NCBI RefSeq assembly: GCF_047795645.1
Contig: NZ_CP181045.1
Coordinates: forward strand, 5,084,001 to 5,148,000
Origin: Salipaludibacillus sp047795645
GTDB lineage: Bacteria > Bacillota > Bacilli > Bacillales > Salisediminibacteriaceae
DNA length: 64,000 nucleotides
Direction: 5' to 3'
Part shown: positions 36,243 to 45,615 of the stretch, one piece after another
Layout: each line of letters starts with the position of its first letter
Position numbering within the stretch: position 1 is the first letter of the stretch
The notes under the pieces: model-generated
Told to the model about the DNA's origin: nothing
The model's input: the letters and a program-made list of their open reading frames with translations, nothing else
The model's database searches: none
Made by a program: the position numbers and the translations under genes

Positions 36243-36734
36243 CTATGCTCCGTGAGCGTGTTCGTTGATGAAGCTCATTGCTTCATCTTCGCTCATTTCA
36301 TTTACAAGCATCAGTTCACTAACAATAAACTGTTTTGCTCTATCGAGGTTTTTTCGATCTTCCATATGAAGGCCATTATTACGTTCGCCTTGCTTTGAAG
36401 TGAGGTTTGCAATAACGCTGGCTGCATCAAGAATTGAGCCTGTTTTAAGTAATGTCTCGTTTTCTTTAGAGTAGGGACGAGCTGCTTCTTTCTTCTCAGG
36501 CACTTCACTTGTTTTAAGTGCAGTAGCTACTTCTTCAAGTTGGTCGCTTTTAATGATTTTGCGAAGACCAGATTCTTTTATCCTGTTTTCTGGAAGCATT
36601 AAAGTTACGTGGTTTAGTGGAAAGTACACAACAAAATAAATGTGTTTTTCTCCTAGTATATCCTTTTCTTCCATATCTTTGATTGTGCCAGCCCCATGAT
36701 AAGGGTATACGACGCTTTCTCCCACATTAAACAT
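36243..36734 (-). CDS. CarD/CdnL-like transcriptional regulator
   Basis: Protein of 163 aa with the CarD/TRCF RNA-polymerase-interaction domain at the N-terminus (MFNVGESVVYPYHGAGTIKD, then FVVYFPLNHVTLMLPENR) and a helical C-terminal half. Such proteins bind the RNA polymerase beta subunit and influence promoter opening. ATG 36734 is preferred, because the GGAGGA site touches the earlier ATG 36740 directly and is 6 nt from this one. A terminator follows. Confidence 0.87.
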   Translation of the reverse strand: MFNVGESVVYPYHGAGTIKDMEEKDILGEKHIYFVVYFPLNHVTLMLPENRIKESGLRKIIKSDQLEEVATALKTSEVPEKKEAARPYSKENETLLKTGSILDAASVIANLTSKQGERNNGLHMEDRKNLDRAKQFIVSELMLVNEMSEDEAMSFINEHAHGA

Positions 36735-36835
36735 AGACATTCCTCCAATGCAATAGTATTTCTATTATAACACAAATCGAATCAAAATAAAACATTCTAC
36801 TATGTTACGTTCTATTAGTCAATAGAAAAATAGAA

Positions 36836-36859
36836 AAACCTCTTTATCATCAGAGGTTT
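36836..36859 (-). terminator. Terminator of yqfQ
   Basis: Stem AAACCTCT / AGAGGTTT with an 8-nt loop and T run on the minus strand. Confidence 0.85.
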
Positions 36860-36865
36860 TGACAA

Positions 36866-37432
36866 TTAAATATATAATTTAGGTGCTGGTATATTCGATG
36901 ATTTTTGCGTTTTTTTAGTACTTTTTTTTGCAAGTGGCTGCTTGCTTGTTTTTTGTGGAGAAGATAATTCATTGCTTTTTTTAAGCTTTTGTTTATTTGT
37001 GGGCTTTTTTTTGACTGATTTCGATTTCACTGTTTTTGCTTTTTTTGGTTCTTTTTCTTGTTCTTGTTCTGGTTCTGGAATTGAACTAGTATTTAATAGT
37101 TGCATTAACTGAGGTAGAGCTTTCACCATTGGTCCATACTGTTGAACAATCGGTCCAACGGTTTGAACAGTTTGAATAAGCTTTTGTGCGTTTTGAGCTA
37201 AGCCGATCAATTGCCCCATATTCATTCCTTGTCCTGCAGAAGCTAACCCAGATAATGATGAAGTGGCACCACCAACTGCAGAACCGCCTCCAAATAGTTT
37301 TGACAGCAGACCAGCGCCTTGTGCTCCTTGAGGAATGGTAGATGGAACCATACTTGCAGGAGATGCGCCGCCTGGAAAAAATGATTGGGGAGCCATTGGC
37401 ATATGAGTTGGAAAAGGGGGAGGCCCGAACAT
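36866..37432 (-). CDS. yqfQ: YqfQ/VrrA-type spore coat protein
   Basis: Low-complexity protein (188 aa). A Pro/Phe/Met-rich start (MFGPPPFPTHMPMAPQ) leads to a Gly/Ser/Ala-rich segment and an uncharged helix (QLIGLAQNAQKLIQTVQTVG). A very Lys/Ser-rich basic tail of about 65 residues ends in PAPKLYI. It corresponds in position and type to YqfQ of B. subtilis and VrrA of B. anthracis. The start is uncertain: GAAAGG lies 8 nt before ATG 37432, but the frame is open to GTG 37465. It is on the minus strand, unlike cshB. Confidence 0.75.
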   Translation of the reverse strand: MFGPPPFPTHMPMAPQSFFPGGASPASMVPSTIPQGAQGAGLLSKLFGGGSAVGGATSSLSGLASAGQGMNMGQLIGLAQNAQKLIQTVQTVGPIVQQYGPMVKALPQLMQLLNTSSIPEPEQEQEKEPKKAKTVKSKSVKKKPTNKQKLKKSNELSSPQKTSKQPLAKKSTKKTQKSSNIPAPKLYI

Positions 37433-37683
37433 TTTGATCATCCTTTCAAACATGACCTTCTTCACTATATGTATGCCCCTATAAACTCAAACGTTTGGGC
37501 TTTTGCTTAAGTTAATATAAATTATTATGCAAATAGATTAAAGATGCTTATTTTGATGGACGCTATAACCGTGAAATAAAAAAAATTAATGAAAACGGAC
37601 ATGAACTGGCATTTGCTTCCGTCTTCGTGATAAAATGGTTCATTAGAGCTAAATGATTCGTTAATAGAAAGAAGGAAAAAAAC

Positions 37684-38982
37684 ATGAAGCATAATTTTGA
37701 TCGATTTGAATTGAAACCTTTTTTAATTGATTCATTAAATCAAGAAGGTATATCATTGCCAACCGAAATCCAAGAGAGGTTAATTCCAGCAATAAAAAAT
37801 GGCCAAGATGTCATAGGTCGTTCGCAAACAGGCACCGGAAAAACATTAGCCTTTTTGTTGCCTATGTTAAACCGTGTGAAACCAGAGGAAGAAACGACTC
37901 AGTTTGTAATTACTGCACCTACGAGAGAGCTAGCTACACAACTTTATGAAGTGTGCAAATCTTATGCAGATAAAAGTGATAAACAAATTACTTCACAACT
38001 TATTGTCGGTGGGACAGATCGTTTGAGAATGATCGAAAAAGTAAAACATCACCCGCATATCGTTATTGGAACTCCAGGTCGAATATTGGATATGTTAAAT
38101 CAGCAAGCATTAAAACCAACGCATGTCGAAGCTTTAGTTGTTGATGAAGCGGATCAAATGCTTGATATGGGCTTTCTAGAAGAAGTAGATCTTATTGCAT
38201 CTAGGATGAATAAGAATTTACAAATAATGGTGTTTTCAGCGACGATTCCTGAGAAGTTAAAACCATTCTTACAGAAGTATATGAAAAATCCAAAACAAGT
38301 AGATGTAGATGCAAAAGGTGCTTCGCCAAAAAATATAAATCACTGGCTTATTCCTGATCGAGATCGTGATCGCAAAAACATTCTTGTTAACATAACGAAA
38401 GTGTTAAATCCATTTTTGGCGATAATTTTTACGAATACAAAAGAGTCAGCCGACGATGTATTTCGTACACTACAAGCACAAGGGTTAAATGTTGATTGTA
38501 TTCATGGTGGCATGCAACCTCGCCATCGAAAAAAAGTATTGAAAAAACTTCAGGATGCAGAAATTCAATATTTGGTAGCGACAGACCTTGTAGCACGAGG
38601 AATTGATATTAAAGGAATTAGTCACATTATTAATTTTGAGATACCAAAAGAATTAGAGTATTATATTCATCGTGTCGGACGTACTGCTAGAGCTGGATGG
38701 GATGGCATTGCTTTGACTTTATACGGACGTTCAGATCAATTAAGTATTGAAAAACTGGAAAAACAAGGTATTCAATTTGTATATAAAGAGCTGAAGAAAG
38801 GTGAATGGATAACGATTGAAAAGAGGATTGCTCCAGTCCAAAAAACAAATCATACGCCAGGACCACCAGTGAAAAGTACGAAAAGTAAGCAGAAAGTTAA
38901 GCCAGGTTACAAGAAAAAGGCTAAAAGAGAAATGGAACAACGGGAGAATCGTCAGCGGAGATTAAAAAGAAAAAACGATTAG
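37684..38982 (+). CDS. cshB: DEAD-box ATP-dependent RNA helicase CshB
   Basis: RNA helicase (432 aa). Helicase motifs in order are Q motif (LPTEIQERLIP), Walker A SQTGTGKT near residue 47, PTRELA, TPGR, DEAD at about residue 154, SAT, then the second domain with VATDLVARGID and HRVGRTARAG. A Lys/Arg-rich tail of about 60 residues likely binds RNA. CshB takes part in cold adaptation and RNA turnover in B. subtilis. The gene order yqfQ-cshB-nfo is conserved. Confidence 0.95.
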   Translation: MKHNFDRFELKPFLIDSLNQEGISLPTEIQERLIPAIKNGQDVIGRSQTGTGKTLAFLLPMLNRVKPEEETTQFVITAPTRELATQLYEVCKSYADKSDKQITSQLIVGGTDRLRMIEKVKHHPHIVIGTPGRILDMLNQQALKPTHVEALVVDEADQMLDMGFLEEVDLIASRMNKNLQIMVFSATIPEKLKPFLQKYMKNPKQVDVDAKGASPKNINHWLIPDRDRDRKNILVNITKVLNPFLAIIFTNTKESADDVFRTLQAQGLNVDCIHGGMQPRHRKKVLKKLQDAEIQYLVATDLVARGIDIKGISHIINFEIPKELEYYIHRVGRTARAGWDGIALTLYGRSDQLSIEKLEKQGIQFVYKELKKGEWITIEKRIAPVQKTNHTPGPPVKSTKSKQKVKPGYKKKAKREMEQRENRQRRLKRKND

Positions 38983-39017
38983 TGTAAATCGGGCAAGATG
39001 AATAGGGGGAATGTTTG

Positions 39018-39914
39018 ATGTTATTAGGATCGCATGTATCAATGAGCGGAAAAAAAATGTTGTTAGGTGCAAGTGAAGAAGCAGCTTCTTATGGAGCAAC
39101 GACTTTTATGGTTTATACAGGTGCACCGCAAAACACTCGACGTAAAGCGATAGAAGATTTGAATATCGAAGCGGGTCAAGAACATATGCAGACAAATGGG
39201 ATTTCAAACATGGTCGTTCATGCACCATACATTATTAATATTGCAAATACTACGAAGCCGGAAACGTTTCAGCTAGGTGTCGATTTCTTGAAAAGTGAAA
39301 TAGATCGTACGGAGGCGATTGGCTCAAAACAAATCGTCTTGCACCCAGGTGCTCATGTAGGAGCGGGTGCTGAGACTGGTATCGCAAAAATTATTGAAGG
39401 ATTAAATGAAGTGATAGACCCTAAGCAAGACGTGCAAATTGCGTTGGAAACAATGGCTGGCAAAGGTTCTGAATGTGGTCGTTCATTTGAAGAATTAGCT
39501 GCGATAATTGAAGGTGTAAACTACAACGAAAAGCTGTCCGTTTGTTTTGATACATGTCACGTTCACGATGCTGGATATAATATTGTAGAAGAATTGGACA
39601 AGGTATTAGCTGAATTTGATAAGATTGTTGGATTAGACAGAATTAAAGTTCTTCACGTAAATGATAGTAAAAATGAACGGGGAGCTCAAAAGGACCGTCA
39701 CGAAAATATTGGTTTTGGCCATATTGGCTTTGAAGCGATTGAACGAATCTTGTATCATGAAGTGTTTATTAATATCCCTAAAATCTTAGAAACGCCTTAT
39801 GTTGGTACAGATAAGAAAAACAAAAAACCACCATATGGAAAAGAAATTGACATGCTTAAAAAACGTATTTTCCATGAATCGTTAAAAGATGAACTTCTTG
39901 CAAGTCAGGCATAA
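39018..39914 (+). CDS. nfo: Endonuclease IV (AP endonuclease)
   Basis: Zinc-dependent AP endonuclease (298 aa) of base excision repair. The family motifs are present: LLGSHVSMSG, QIVLHPGAH, VCFDTCHVHDAGYN and KVLHVNDSKNERGAQKDRHE, which supply the trinuclear zinc site. ATG 39018 lies 7 nt after GGGGGA; a TTG one codon earlier is possible. A strong terminator follows, and yqfT converges from the other strand. Confidence 0.96.
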   Translation: MLLGSHVSMSGKKMLLGASEEAASYGATTFMVYTGAPQNTRRKAIEDLNIEAGQEHMQTNGISNMVVHAPYIINIANTTKPETFQLGVDFLKSEIDRTEAIGSKQIVLHPGAHVGAGAETGIAKIIEGLNEVIDPKQDVQIALETMAGKGSECGRSFEELAAIIEGVNYNEKLSVCFDTCHVHDAGYNIVEELDKVLAEFDKIVGLDRIKVLHVNDSKNERGAQKDRHENIGFGHIGFEAIERILYHEVFINIPKILETPYVGTDKKNKKPPYGKEIDMLKKRIFHESLKDELLASQA

Positions 39915-39923
39915 TGCTAAACA

Positions 39924-39960
39924 AAAGGAGTATCCAAGTATCATTGGGTACTCCTTTTTT
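39924..39960 (+). terminator. Terminator after nfo
   Basis: Arms AAAGGAGTATCCA / TGGGTACTCCTTT (one wobble pair) followed by TTTT. Confidence 0.9.
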
Positions 39961-40023
39961 GCTTGTTATTCTAACTTGATCACTAACTTAAGATCTAAGC
40001 AAACCTCTTAAAATTCGTTCGTA

Positions 40024-40287
40024 TTATTCTAAATAATGTTCATAAGGCTTTAATAATACGAGAGCATGTTTATATTGAGAAGGGAATTCTTGTTGCAATT
40101 GCTTTCTAATTGATTTAATTCTTTTTTTATCTGCAATATCAAATGGTTTTCTTTGAAGGATAGCAAGAATACGACGTCCGTCTTTAACAGTTAATGGAAT
40201 TCCTTCCTGTTGACAAAGTTTAATCAATTCTTTTAAGGTCAGTTGTCGAACTTTTTGGTTAATAATATCTTGAATGACTGAATTCAA
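40024..40287 (-). CDS. yqfT: DUF2624 family protein YqfT
   Basis: Small protein (87 aa) of the DUF2624 family. It starts MNSVIQDIINQKVRQLTLKE when read from TTG 40287, where AGGAGG lies 7 nt upstream. The frame is open to 40485, but that extension is not conserved-looking and lacks a ribosome binding site. A helical domain with KLCQQEGIPLTVKDGRRILA follows. Function unknown; it sits next to nfo, as in B. subtilis. Confidence 0.85.
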   Translation of the reverse strand: MNSVIQDIINQKVRQLTLKELIKLCQQEGIPLTVKDGRRILAILQRKPFDIADKKRIKSIRKQLQQEFPSQYKHALVLLKPYEHYLE

Positions 40288-40691
40288 TGGGGATCCTCCT
40301 CTATTGTATATCAGATTATTTATTTTATGAAGAAGGGATAGATCATGTGAAGAAAACGGATATTTTCGCAAAGAAACGATGCGATTATTTATAAATGCAG
40401 TAATACATTGAAAGATTGAAACAGATGCATTATAATAAAAAGTGACTGAAAAAGTTTCCCTAAGTAAACTTTTTGATGTTAACACAACATTTTCAGTTCA
40501 GGGCACAATCATTGTAGATATGCATAGGATAAAACATTAAATTTAACCATATACAATTGGGTCATAATAATTATAAAAGCAAACTCTACTCTTCAACGAG
40601 TGTAGTTTAGTATGAAAAACATTGATTATGATTAATTTTTAATTTTATAAACTTATTATATGATTTTGTTGAAATGAGGAGGTTGAAAGAA
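40288..40691. other. Divergent intergenic region yqfT-mntB
   Basis: About 400 bp. An imperfect hairpin at 40582-40609 (arms AAACT...AGTTT and ACTC / GAGT) lies about 80 bp before the ABC transporter gene. I cannot identify an MntR operator with confidence. Confidence 0.4.
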
Positions 40692-41447
40692 GTGACTAAA
40701 CAATTGATAGAAGTAAAGCATTTATCCGTACATTATTATAATCACACAGCTATTCGCGATATCACTTTTTCTGTTGAAGAAGGGACGATCGTTGGTGTGA
40801 TCGGGCCAAATGGTGCCGGAAAATCGACACTAATGAAAGCTATGCTTGGGCTTGAAAAGAGTCAAGGACAAGTTTCTATTTTTGGAAAAAAAGTCAACTC
40901 TATGCGTAAAAAAATTGCCTATGTTCCTCAGAGAAATTCAATTGACTGGGATTTCCCAGTTCGAGTGGAAGACGTCGTTCTCATGGGAAGATTTATGCAT
41001 ATCCCTTGGTATAAGAGAGCTAGCCGACAAGATCGGAAGCGTTCTAAACTAGCTTTGAAGGAAGTTGGAATGGAAAGTTATGCGAACCGACAAATAGGAG
41101 AGTTGTCTGGTGGTCAACAACAACGTGTATTCCTAGCAAGAGCATTAGCTCAAGATGCCGATTTATTTTATTTGGATGAACCATTTGTGGGGATTGATGT
41201 GAAATCTGAAGAAATTATTGTGAATATCCTCCACAAATTACGAAATGAAGGAAAAACGTTATTTATTATTCATCATGATTTAAGTAAAGTCGAAAAATAT
41301 TTTGATTATCTTATTTTATTGAATCAAGAGCTTATTCAGGCAGGAACTGTTCATGATGTTTACCAAGCAAAGTTCTTAAAAGAAGCCTATCAAGGAAATG
41401 CAGCTATATTATCTGACAGTAAGGAAATGGTGGTGGTGGGACCTTGA
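40692..41447 (+). CDS. mntB: Manganese-type ABC transporter ATP-binding protein (MntB-like)
   Basis: ATPase subunit (251 aa) of a metal-ion ABC importer. Walker A is GPNGAGKS near residue 38, the signature is LSGGQQQR near 138, and Walker B is LDEPFVGID near 162. The segment QRNSIDWDFPVRVEDVVLMG is typical of the MntB/SitB/PsaB manganese branch rather than ZnuC. GTG 40692 follows GAGGAGG at 40676-40682; an earlier ATG at 40674 overlaps that site. It overlaps the permease gene by 4 bp. No solute-binding protein gene is adjacent. Confidence 0.88.
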   Translation: MTKQLIEVKHLSVHYYNHTAIRDITFSVEEGTIVGVIGPNGAGKSTLMKAMLGLEKSQGQVSIFGKKVNSMRKKIAYVPQRNSIDWDFPVRVEDVVLMGRFMHIPWYKRASRQDRKRSKLALKEVGMESYANRQIGELSGGQQQRVFLARALAQDADLFYLDEPFVGIDVKSEEIIVNILHKLRNEGKTLFIIHHDLSKVEKYFDYLILLNQELIQAGTVHDVYQAKFLKEAYQGNAAILSDSKEMVVVGP

Positions 41448-42316
41448 TCGCAAATATAGAAATGTTCATTTATCAATTAATGAATTATCCATATTTACAA
41501 AATGCTTTATTAGCAGCAGTTTTAGTTGGGATTATATGTGGCGTGATTGGTTGTTTTATTATATTACGTGGCATGGCACTAATGGGAGATGCAATTTCTC
41601 ATGCTGTGCTTCCAGGCGTTGTGATAGCTTATATGGTTGGGGCAAGTTTCTTCGTAGGGGCAGTTATTACGGGAGTTTTAACGGCACTCGCGATTGGATT
41701 TATATCACAAAATAGTCGAATAAAAGAGGATTCGGCAATAGGAATCATGTTTTCGGCAATGTTTGCTTTAGGTGTTGTTATGATAACTGCTATGCAGGGA
41801 ACAAGTATCGATTTATGGCATATTCTCTTTGGGAATGTTTTAGCTGTTTCGCAAACTGATCTGTACATCACGATAGGGATTGGGTCTTTTGTCTTAGTAG
41901 CTATTTTAATTTTTTATCGTCCGCTATTATTAAGTACTTTTGACGAGACGATGGCTAAAGCTACGGGTTTACCGGTCCAGTGGATACATTACATGCTAAT
42001 GCTTTTACTCTCTTTTGTAACCGTCGCTTCGTTGCAAACGGTAGGGATCATTCTTGTGGTAGCGATGCTCATCACACCGGGATCGACGGCATATCTATTG
42101 ACGGAAAGGTTTTCTGTTATGCTATTATTATCAGCCGTTTTTGGCGTTATTTCAGCCGTAGTGGGTCTTTACTTTTCAGTTATCTATGATGTATCCTCCG
42201 GGGCATCAATTGTTTTGGTCGCGTCAGTGATTTTTATGATAGCTTTCTTTTTTTCACCTAAACAAGGTATTGTCATGAAGTGGTTACGGACGCCGAAAAA
42301 AGAATCGTTTTCATAA
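41444..42316 (+). CDS. mntC: Manganese-type ABC transporter permease (MntC-like)
   Basis: ABC-3 family integral membrane subunit (290 aa) with about eight hydrophobic segments. It carries the conserved RGMALMGDAISHAVLPGVV near residue 45 and TVGIILVVAMLITPGSTAYL late in the protein. It partners the upstream ATPase by position and 4-bp overlap. In B. subtilis MntABCD has a binding protein and two permeases; here only one permease is present and the cluster ends with a terminator. The metal is inferred from the ATPase branch. Confidence 0.87.
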   Translation: MIANIEMFIYQLMNYPYLQNALLAAVLVGIICGVIGCFIILRGMALMGDAISHAVLPGVVIAYMVGASFFVGAVITGVLTALAIGFISQNSRIKEDSAIGIMFSAMFALGVVMITAMQGTSIDLWHILFGNVLAVSQTDLYITIGIGSFVLVAILIFYRPLLLSTFDETMAKATGLPVQWIHYMLMLLLSFVTVASLQTVGIILVVAMLITPGSTAYLLTERFSVMLLLSAVFGVISAVVGLYFSVIYDVSSGASIVLVASVIFMIAFFFSPKQGIVMKWLRTPKKESFS

Positions 42317-42397
42317 ACTTTCTGTAGTAAAAGATGGCTATTCCTGAGTTGCGGCCTCTCGTAAAGCATTTTCTTTAAAAAATAATAAACCTAATCG

Positions 42398-42430
42398 AAA
42401 GTACCTGTGTATAGTACACAGGTACTTTTT
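42398..42430 (+). terminator. Terminator of mntBC
   Basis: Perfect 14-bp arms AAAGTACCTGTGTA / TACACAGGTACTTT with a 3-nt loop and T run. Confidence 0.93.
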
Positions 42431-42537
42431 ATTAATATATAATACCATCTTTAGTAAAATACAGGTGTAAAAAGGACAATTTAACCTATTCTTAGGTCTC
42501 ATTAGTTGCTTTTCTACTCAGCATCAGTTAACATCCT

Positions 42538-42563
42538 AAACTGTACACATAGATGTGCAGTTT
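42538..42563. repeat. Inverted repeat directly before the transglycosylase gene
   Basis: AAACTGTACACAT and ATGTGCAGTTT face each other and end about 3 bp before the AAAAGGAGGG ribosome binding site. No T run follows, so it may be an operator or a translational hairpin. Confidence 0.4.
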
Positions 42564-42582
42564 CAAAAGGAGGGACTAACTC

Positions 42583-43299
42583 ATGCGTGTTCAAACGCTT
42601 GTGATGATATTAGTTATTGCTGTCCTGTCTGGTGTCTCAATTGTATTAGGAAATGAATATCTTAATACAAAAGATAAAATACAAGAATTAGAGATAGCCA
42701 AGGAAGAACAAAAAGAGCAGCAGCAAATGGATTTAGAAATCGAAAAATTGAAAGGATATATTAATCACCTGCCAGATGAATACCAAGTGTCAGGCTTGGA
42801 AAATTGGCAAGAGGCAAAACAAGTATCAAACCACTTATATGAAGATAGTGATGGAGAGTTTAAGAAAGATTGGGGAACCTTTCTAGCTCTCGAAGCACAA
42901 CAAAGAGAGGTCAATCCACTTATTGTTTACGAATTGCTAAAGATAGAGACGGGTGGTGTTTTTGACCCTGACTTAATTGGTCCAGAGACGAAATATGGAC
43001 ATGCTTATGGTTTAGCCCAATTTATGAAAAATACAGGGCCGTGGATTGCAGATATGGCAGACCTTCCATATGAAGACGAGATGTTATTTGATCCGTACTA
43101 TGCAATTCAATTATCAATCGTATATTTGGATTTTCTTTACGAGGAATATGGAGACTGGGATCATGCACTAACAGCCTATCACAGAGGAATGTATGGATTA
43201 GAACAGTATATTGAAGAGAATGGGGATGCGAAAAGTTGGTATGCTGTTGAAATTCAGGAAAATGTAGAAAAAAGTACTCTATTGTCGTATGACCAATAA
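42583..43299 (+). CDS. Lytic transglycosylase, SLT domain
   Basis: Secreted or membrane-anchored cell wall hydrolase (238 aa). A hydrophobic N-terminal segment (residues 4-22) is followed by a coiled coil of about 40 residues (KIQELEIAKEEQKEQQQM). The C-terminal goose-lysozyme-like SLT domain has the catalytic glutamate in YELLKIETGG, GLAQFMKNTGPW and ALTAYHRGM. It would cut peptidoglycan between MurNAc and GlcNAc. Strong AAAAGGAGGG site and terminator; likely monocistronic. Confidence 0.87.
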   Translation: MRVQTLVMILVIAVLSGVSIVLGNEYLNTKDKIQELEIAKEEQKEQQQMDLEIEKLKGYINHLPDEYQVSGLENWQEAKQVSNHLYEDSDGEFKKDWGTFLALEAQQREVNPLIVYELLKIETGGVFDPDLIGPETKYGHAYGLAQFMKNTGPWIADMADLPYEDEMLFDPYYAIQLSIVYLDFLYEEYGDWDHALTAYHRGMYGLEQYIEENGDAKSWYAVEIQENVEKSTLLSYDQ

Positions 43300-43306
43300 A
43301 GTAGGG

Positions 43307-43340
43307 AATGAAGAGATCCTTTTGAGGTTCTCTTCATTTT
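43307..43340 (+). terminator. Terminator after the transglycosylase gene
   Basis: Perfect 10-bp arms AATGAAGAGA / TCTCTTCATT with a 12-nt loop, then TT. Confidence 0.75.
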
Positions 43341-43403
43341 CTATAACAAGATATTTAGTGAACAGAATTGTCTCCTTACAGAAATGTGAGGTTTTTCAGA
43401 AAC

Positions 43404-45509
43404 TTAATTGTCCTCGAAAAATACTGCTGCTTGTTCATGGAATACATTTTGGCTCATAATAGTAGGGGTATCGGTAGTCCGTGAAATGTATTCATAACTG
43501 CCATCAGGTTTTTGGATCCTAGCTTTAACATTATCACGTAACGAAAGCATTAATACATCTTTTATGCGCCGTTTTATTGATTGTGAATAAATAGGAAACA
43601 AAAGTTCAATCCGCTTTTCCATGTTACGAGTCATCCAGTCGGCAGAAGATAAAAATATCTTTTCTGTTCCATGTTGATGAAAATAAAAAATACGACTATG
43701 TTCGAGAAATCTTCCAACAATACTACGAACAGTAATGTTCTCACTGACATGAGGAATTCCAGGCCTAAGACAACAAATACCGCGTACAATTAAATCAATG
43801 TTAACACCAGCTCTGCTTGCCTCATAGAGCTTTAAAATAATCGGTTTATCTGTAAGTGAATTCATCTTTGCGATAATATGACCGTCACCATGTTCTTCCT
43901 GATATTTTATTTCTTCATTAATTAGAGTTAGAAACGTTTCTCTCATATCGAAAGGAGAAGTCGATAACTCTATCCAGTTCGGCTTGTTGCTGAAACCACT
44001 CAAATAATTGAAAAAATTTGTAGCATCACGACCAAATGAGTCTTTAGTTGTTAAGAGTCCCATATCTGTATAAAGTTTAGCTGTTGAATCATTATAGTTT
44101 CCAGTTCCAAGATGAACAAAACGCTGAATTTTTTCATGATGATGACGAATAACCAATGTTATTTTACTATGAGTTTTTAATCCGGAAATCCCATAGATAA
44201 CATGTACACCCGACTTTTCCAATTTTTTTGCCCAATGAATATTTTTTTCTTCATCAAATCTTGCTTTTAATTCAACAAGAACAGTTACTTGTTTGCCTAA
44301 TTCAGCAGCTAGCAATAAAGCTTCAATAATTGGTGAGTCCCCACTCACTCGATAGAGTGTTTGTTTAATTGCTAAGACATCTTTATCGCCAGCAGCTCTA
44401 GTAATAAAGTCAACGATCGGTTGAAACGATTCGTATGGATGATGAAAAAATAGATCTTTTTTCAAAGCTGCTTGAAAAATATCACTTTCGTCACTCAAAT
44501 CTGCAGGTGGCTGTGGAACGGATGTTTCATGAATCAATAATTCGAAGTCGGGAGCTACCTCGTCATAAAAAGGCAATAAAAAGGACAAGTCAATAGGTCC
44601 TGACACTTCGTATAAATCTTCAACACGTAGTTCAAGAACATTCGTTAAAAACGAAAGTACTTTGGGGTCCATATTATCTCGTTTCGTCTCCAACCTAATG
44701 GCAGCACCCCATTTTCTTTTTTTTAATTCCTTTTCAATTTCTCTCAATAGGTCGCTTGCATCTTCTTCGTGAATCGTTAAATCAGCATTTCGAGTAATAC
44801 GAAAGGGAGAAACTGATTTTACTTTATTCCCGCTGAAGAGGTGATCAATAAAGTGGCTAATCACATCTTCTAATAATACAAATTGGTGTGAAAGGTCGTC
44901 TCCTAATACAGGTAAATATCTTTTTAAAACCGCTGGAACTTGAACGATTGCTAATTTATCGGCTTGCTCGTCTTCATTCCCCTGAAGAACAACAGCTAAA
45001 TTCAGACTTTTATTTAAAAGCATCGGAAACGGTCGGTAAGCGTCAATTGCCATCGGTGTCAAAACGGGTAAGATGTAATTCTTGAAATGATTAGAAAGGG
45101 CATCGTATGCTTTTCCTGTCAGTTTACTTATTTGTAAAAACGTAATTCCCTTTTGGGATAGTGTAAATCGTAATTCTGAGTTGTATAAATCGTCCTGTAT
45201 TTCGACGAGACGGTGTGTTTCGAATGCAATTTTTTTTAATTGTTGTTTTGGTGTAAGTCCAGCCTTATTTTCAGGCTTGTTAAACCCAGCTTTAACCTGA
45301 TCTTTTAATCCAGCTACTCGCACCATAAAGAATTCATCGAGATTTGAGCTGAATATCGCCATAAATTTTAATCTTTCTAACAATGGATTTTCTTTATCTA
45401 TCCCTTCTTGCAACACTCGTTTATTAAAACTTAACCAGCTTAATTCACGATTGTTATAATATTTTGGGTCATTTAGATTTATCTCTTTGTGATTTCCGTG
45501 TAGTTTCAA
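43404..45509 (-). CDS. ppk: Polyphosphate kinase 1
   Basis: PPK1 (701 aa) makes polyphosphate from ATP. N-terminal domain NRELSWLSFNKRVLQE, then FMAIFSSNLDEFFMVRVAG. The catalytic phospholipase-D-like domains have GISGLKTHSKITLV and GRFLEHSRIFYF, where the His residues are the phospho-acceptor and its partner, and GTGNYNDSTAKLYTD. I place the start at TTG 45509, 7 nt after GGAGGG; the frame is open to 45578, upstream of that site. It is downstream of ppx on the same strand with a 106-bp gap. Confidence 0.94.
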   Translation of the reverse strand: MKLHGNHKEINLNDPKYYNNRELSWLSFNKRVLQEGIDKENPLLERLKFMAIFSSNLDEFFMVRVAGLKDQVKAGFNKPENKAGLTPKQQLKKIAFETHRLVEIQDDLYNSELRFTLSQKGITFLQISKLTGKAYDALSNHFKNYILPVLTPMAIDAYRPFPMLLNKSLNLAVVLQGNEDEQADKLAIVQVPAVLKRYLPVLGDDLSHQFVLLEDVISHFIDHLFSGNKVKSVSPFRITRNADLTIHEEDASDLLREIEKELKKRKWGAAIRLETKRDNMDPKVLSFLTNVLELRVEDLYEVSGPIDLSFLLPFYDEVAPDFELLIHETSVPQPPADLSDESDIFQAALKKDLFFHHPYESFQPIVDFITRAAGDKDVLAIKQTLYRVSGDSPIIEALLLAAELGKQVTVLVELKARFDEEKNIHWAKKLEKSGVHVIYGISGLKTHSKITLVIRHHHEKIQRFVHLGTGNYNDSTAKLYTDMGLLTTKDSFGRDATNFFNYLSGFSNKPNWIELSTSPFDMRETFLTLINEEIKYQEEHGDGHIIAKMNSLTDKPIILKLYEASRAGVNIDLIVRGICCLRPGIPHVSENITVRSIVGRFLEHSRIFYFHQHGTEKIFLSSADWMTRNMEKRIELLFPIYSQSIKRRIKDVLMLSLRDNVKARIQKPDGSYEYISRTTDTPTIMSQNVFHEQAAVFFEDN

Positions 45510-45615
45510 CAGAGAACCCTCCATCTTTTGCGCATTGGAAAGAAGAATCATCATTAGTTTATGCAAGATCTTTCTCATTTAGATTAGCAAATCATTGTTA
45601 AATTGGTGTAAAGAT

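Noticed and set aside
36836..37432. Insertion or horizontal transfer of yqfQ because of its odd composition
   Set aside because: The Lys- and Gly-rich low complexity is normal for YqfQ/VrrA, and the gene is in its usual neighbourhood.
40288..40485. 66-residue N-terminal extension of yqfT
   Set aside because: The ribosome binding site and family start point to TTG 40287; the extension has no ribosome binding site of its own and does not look conserved.
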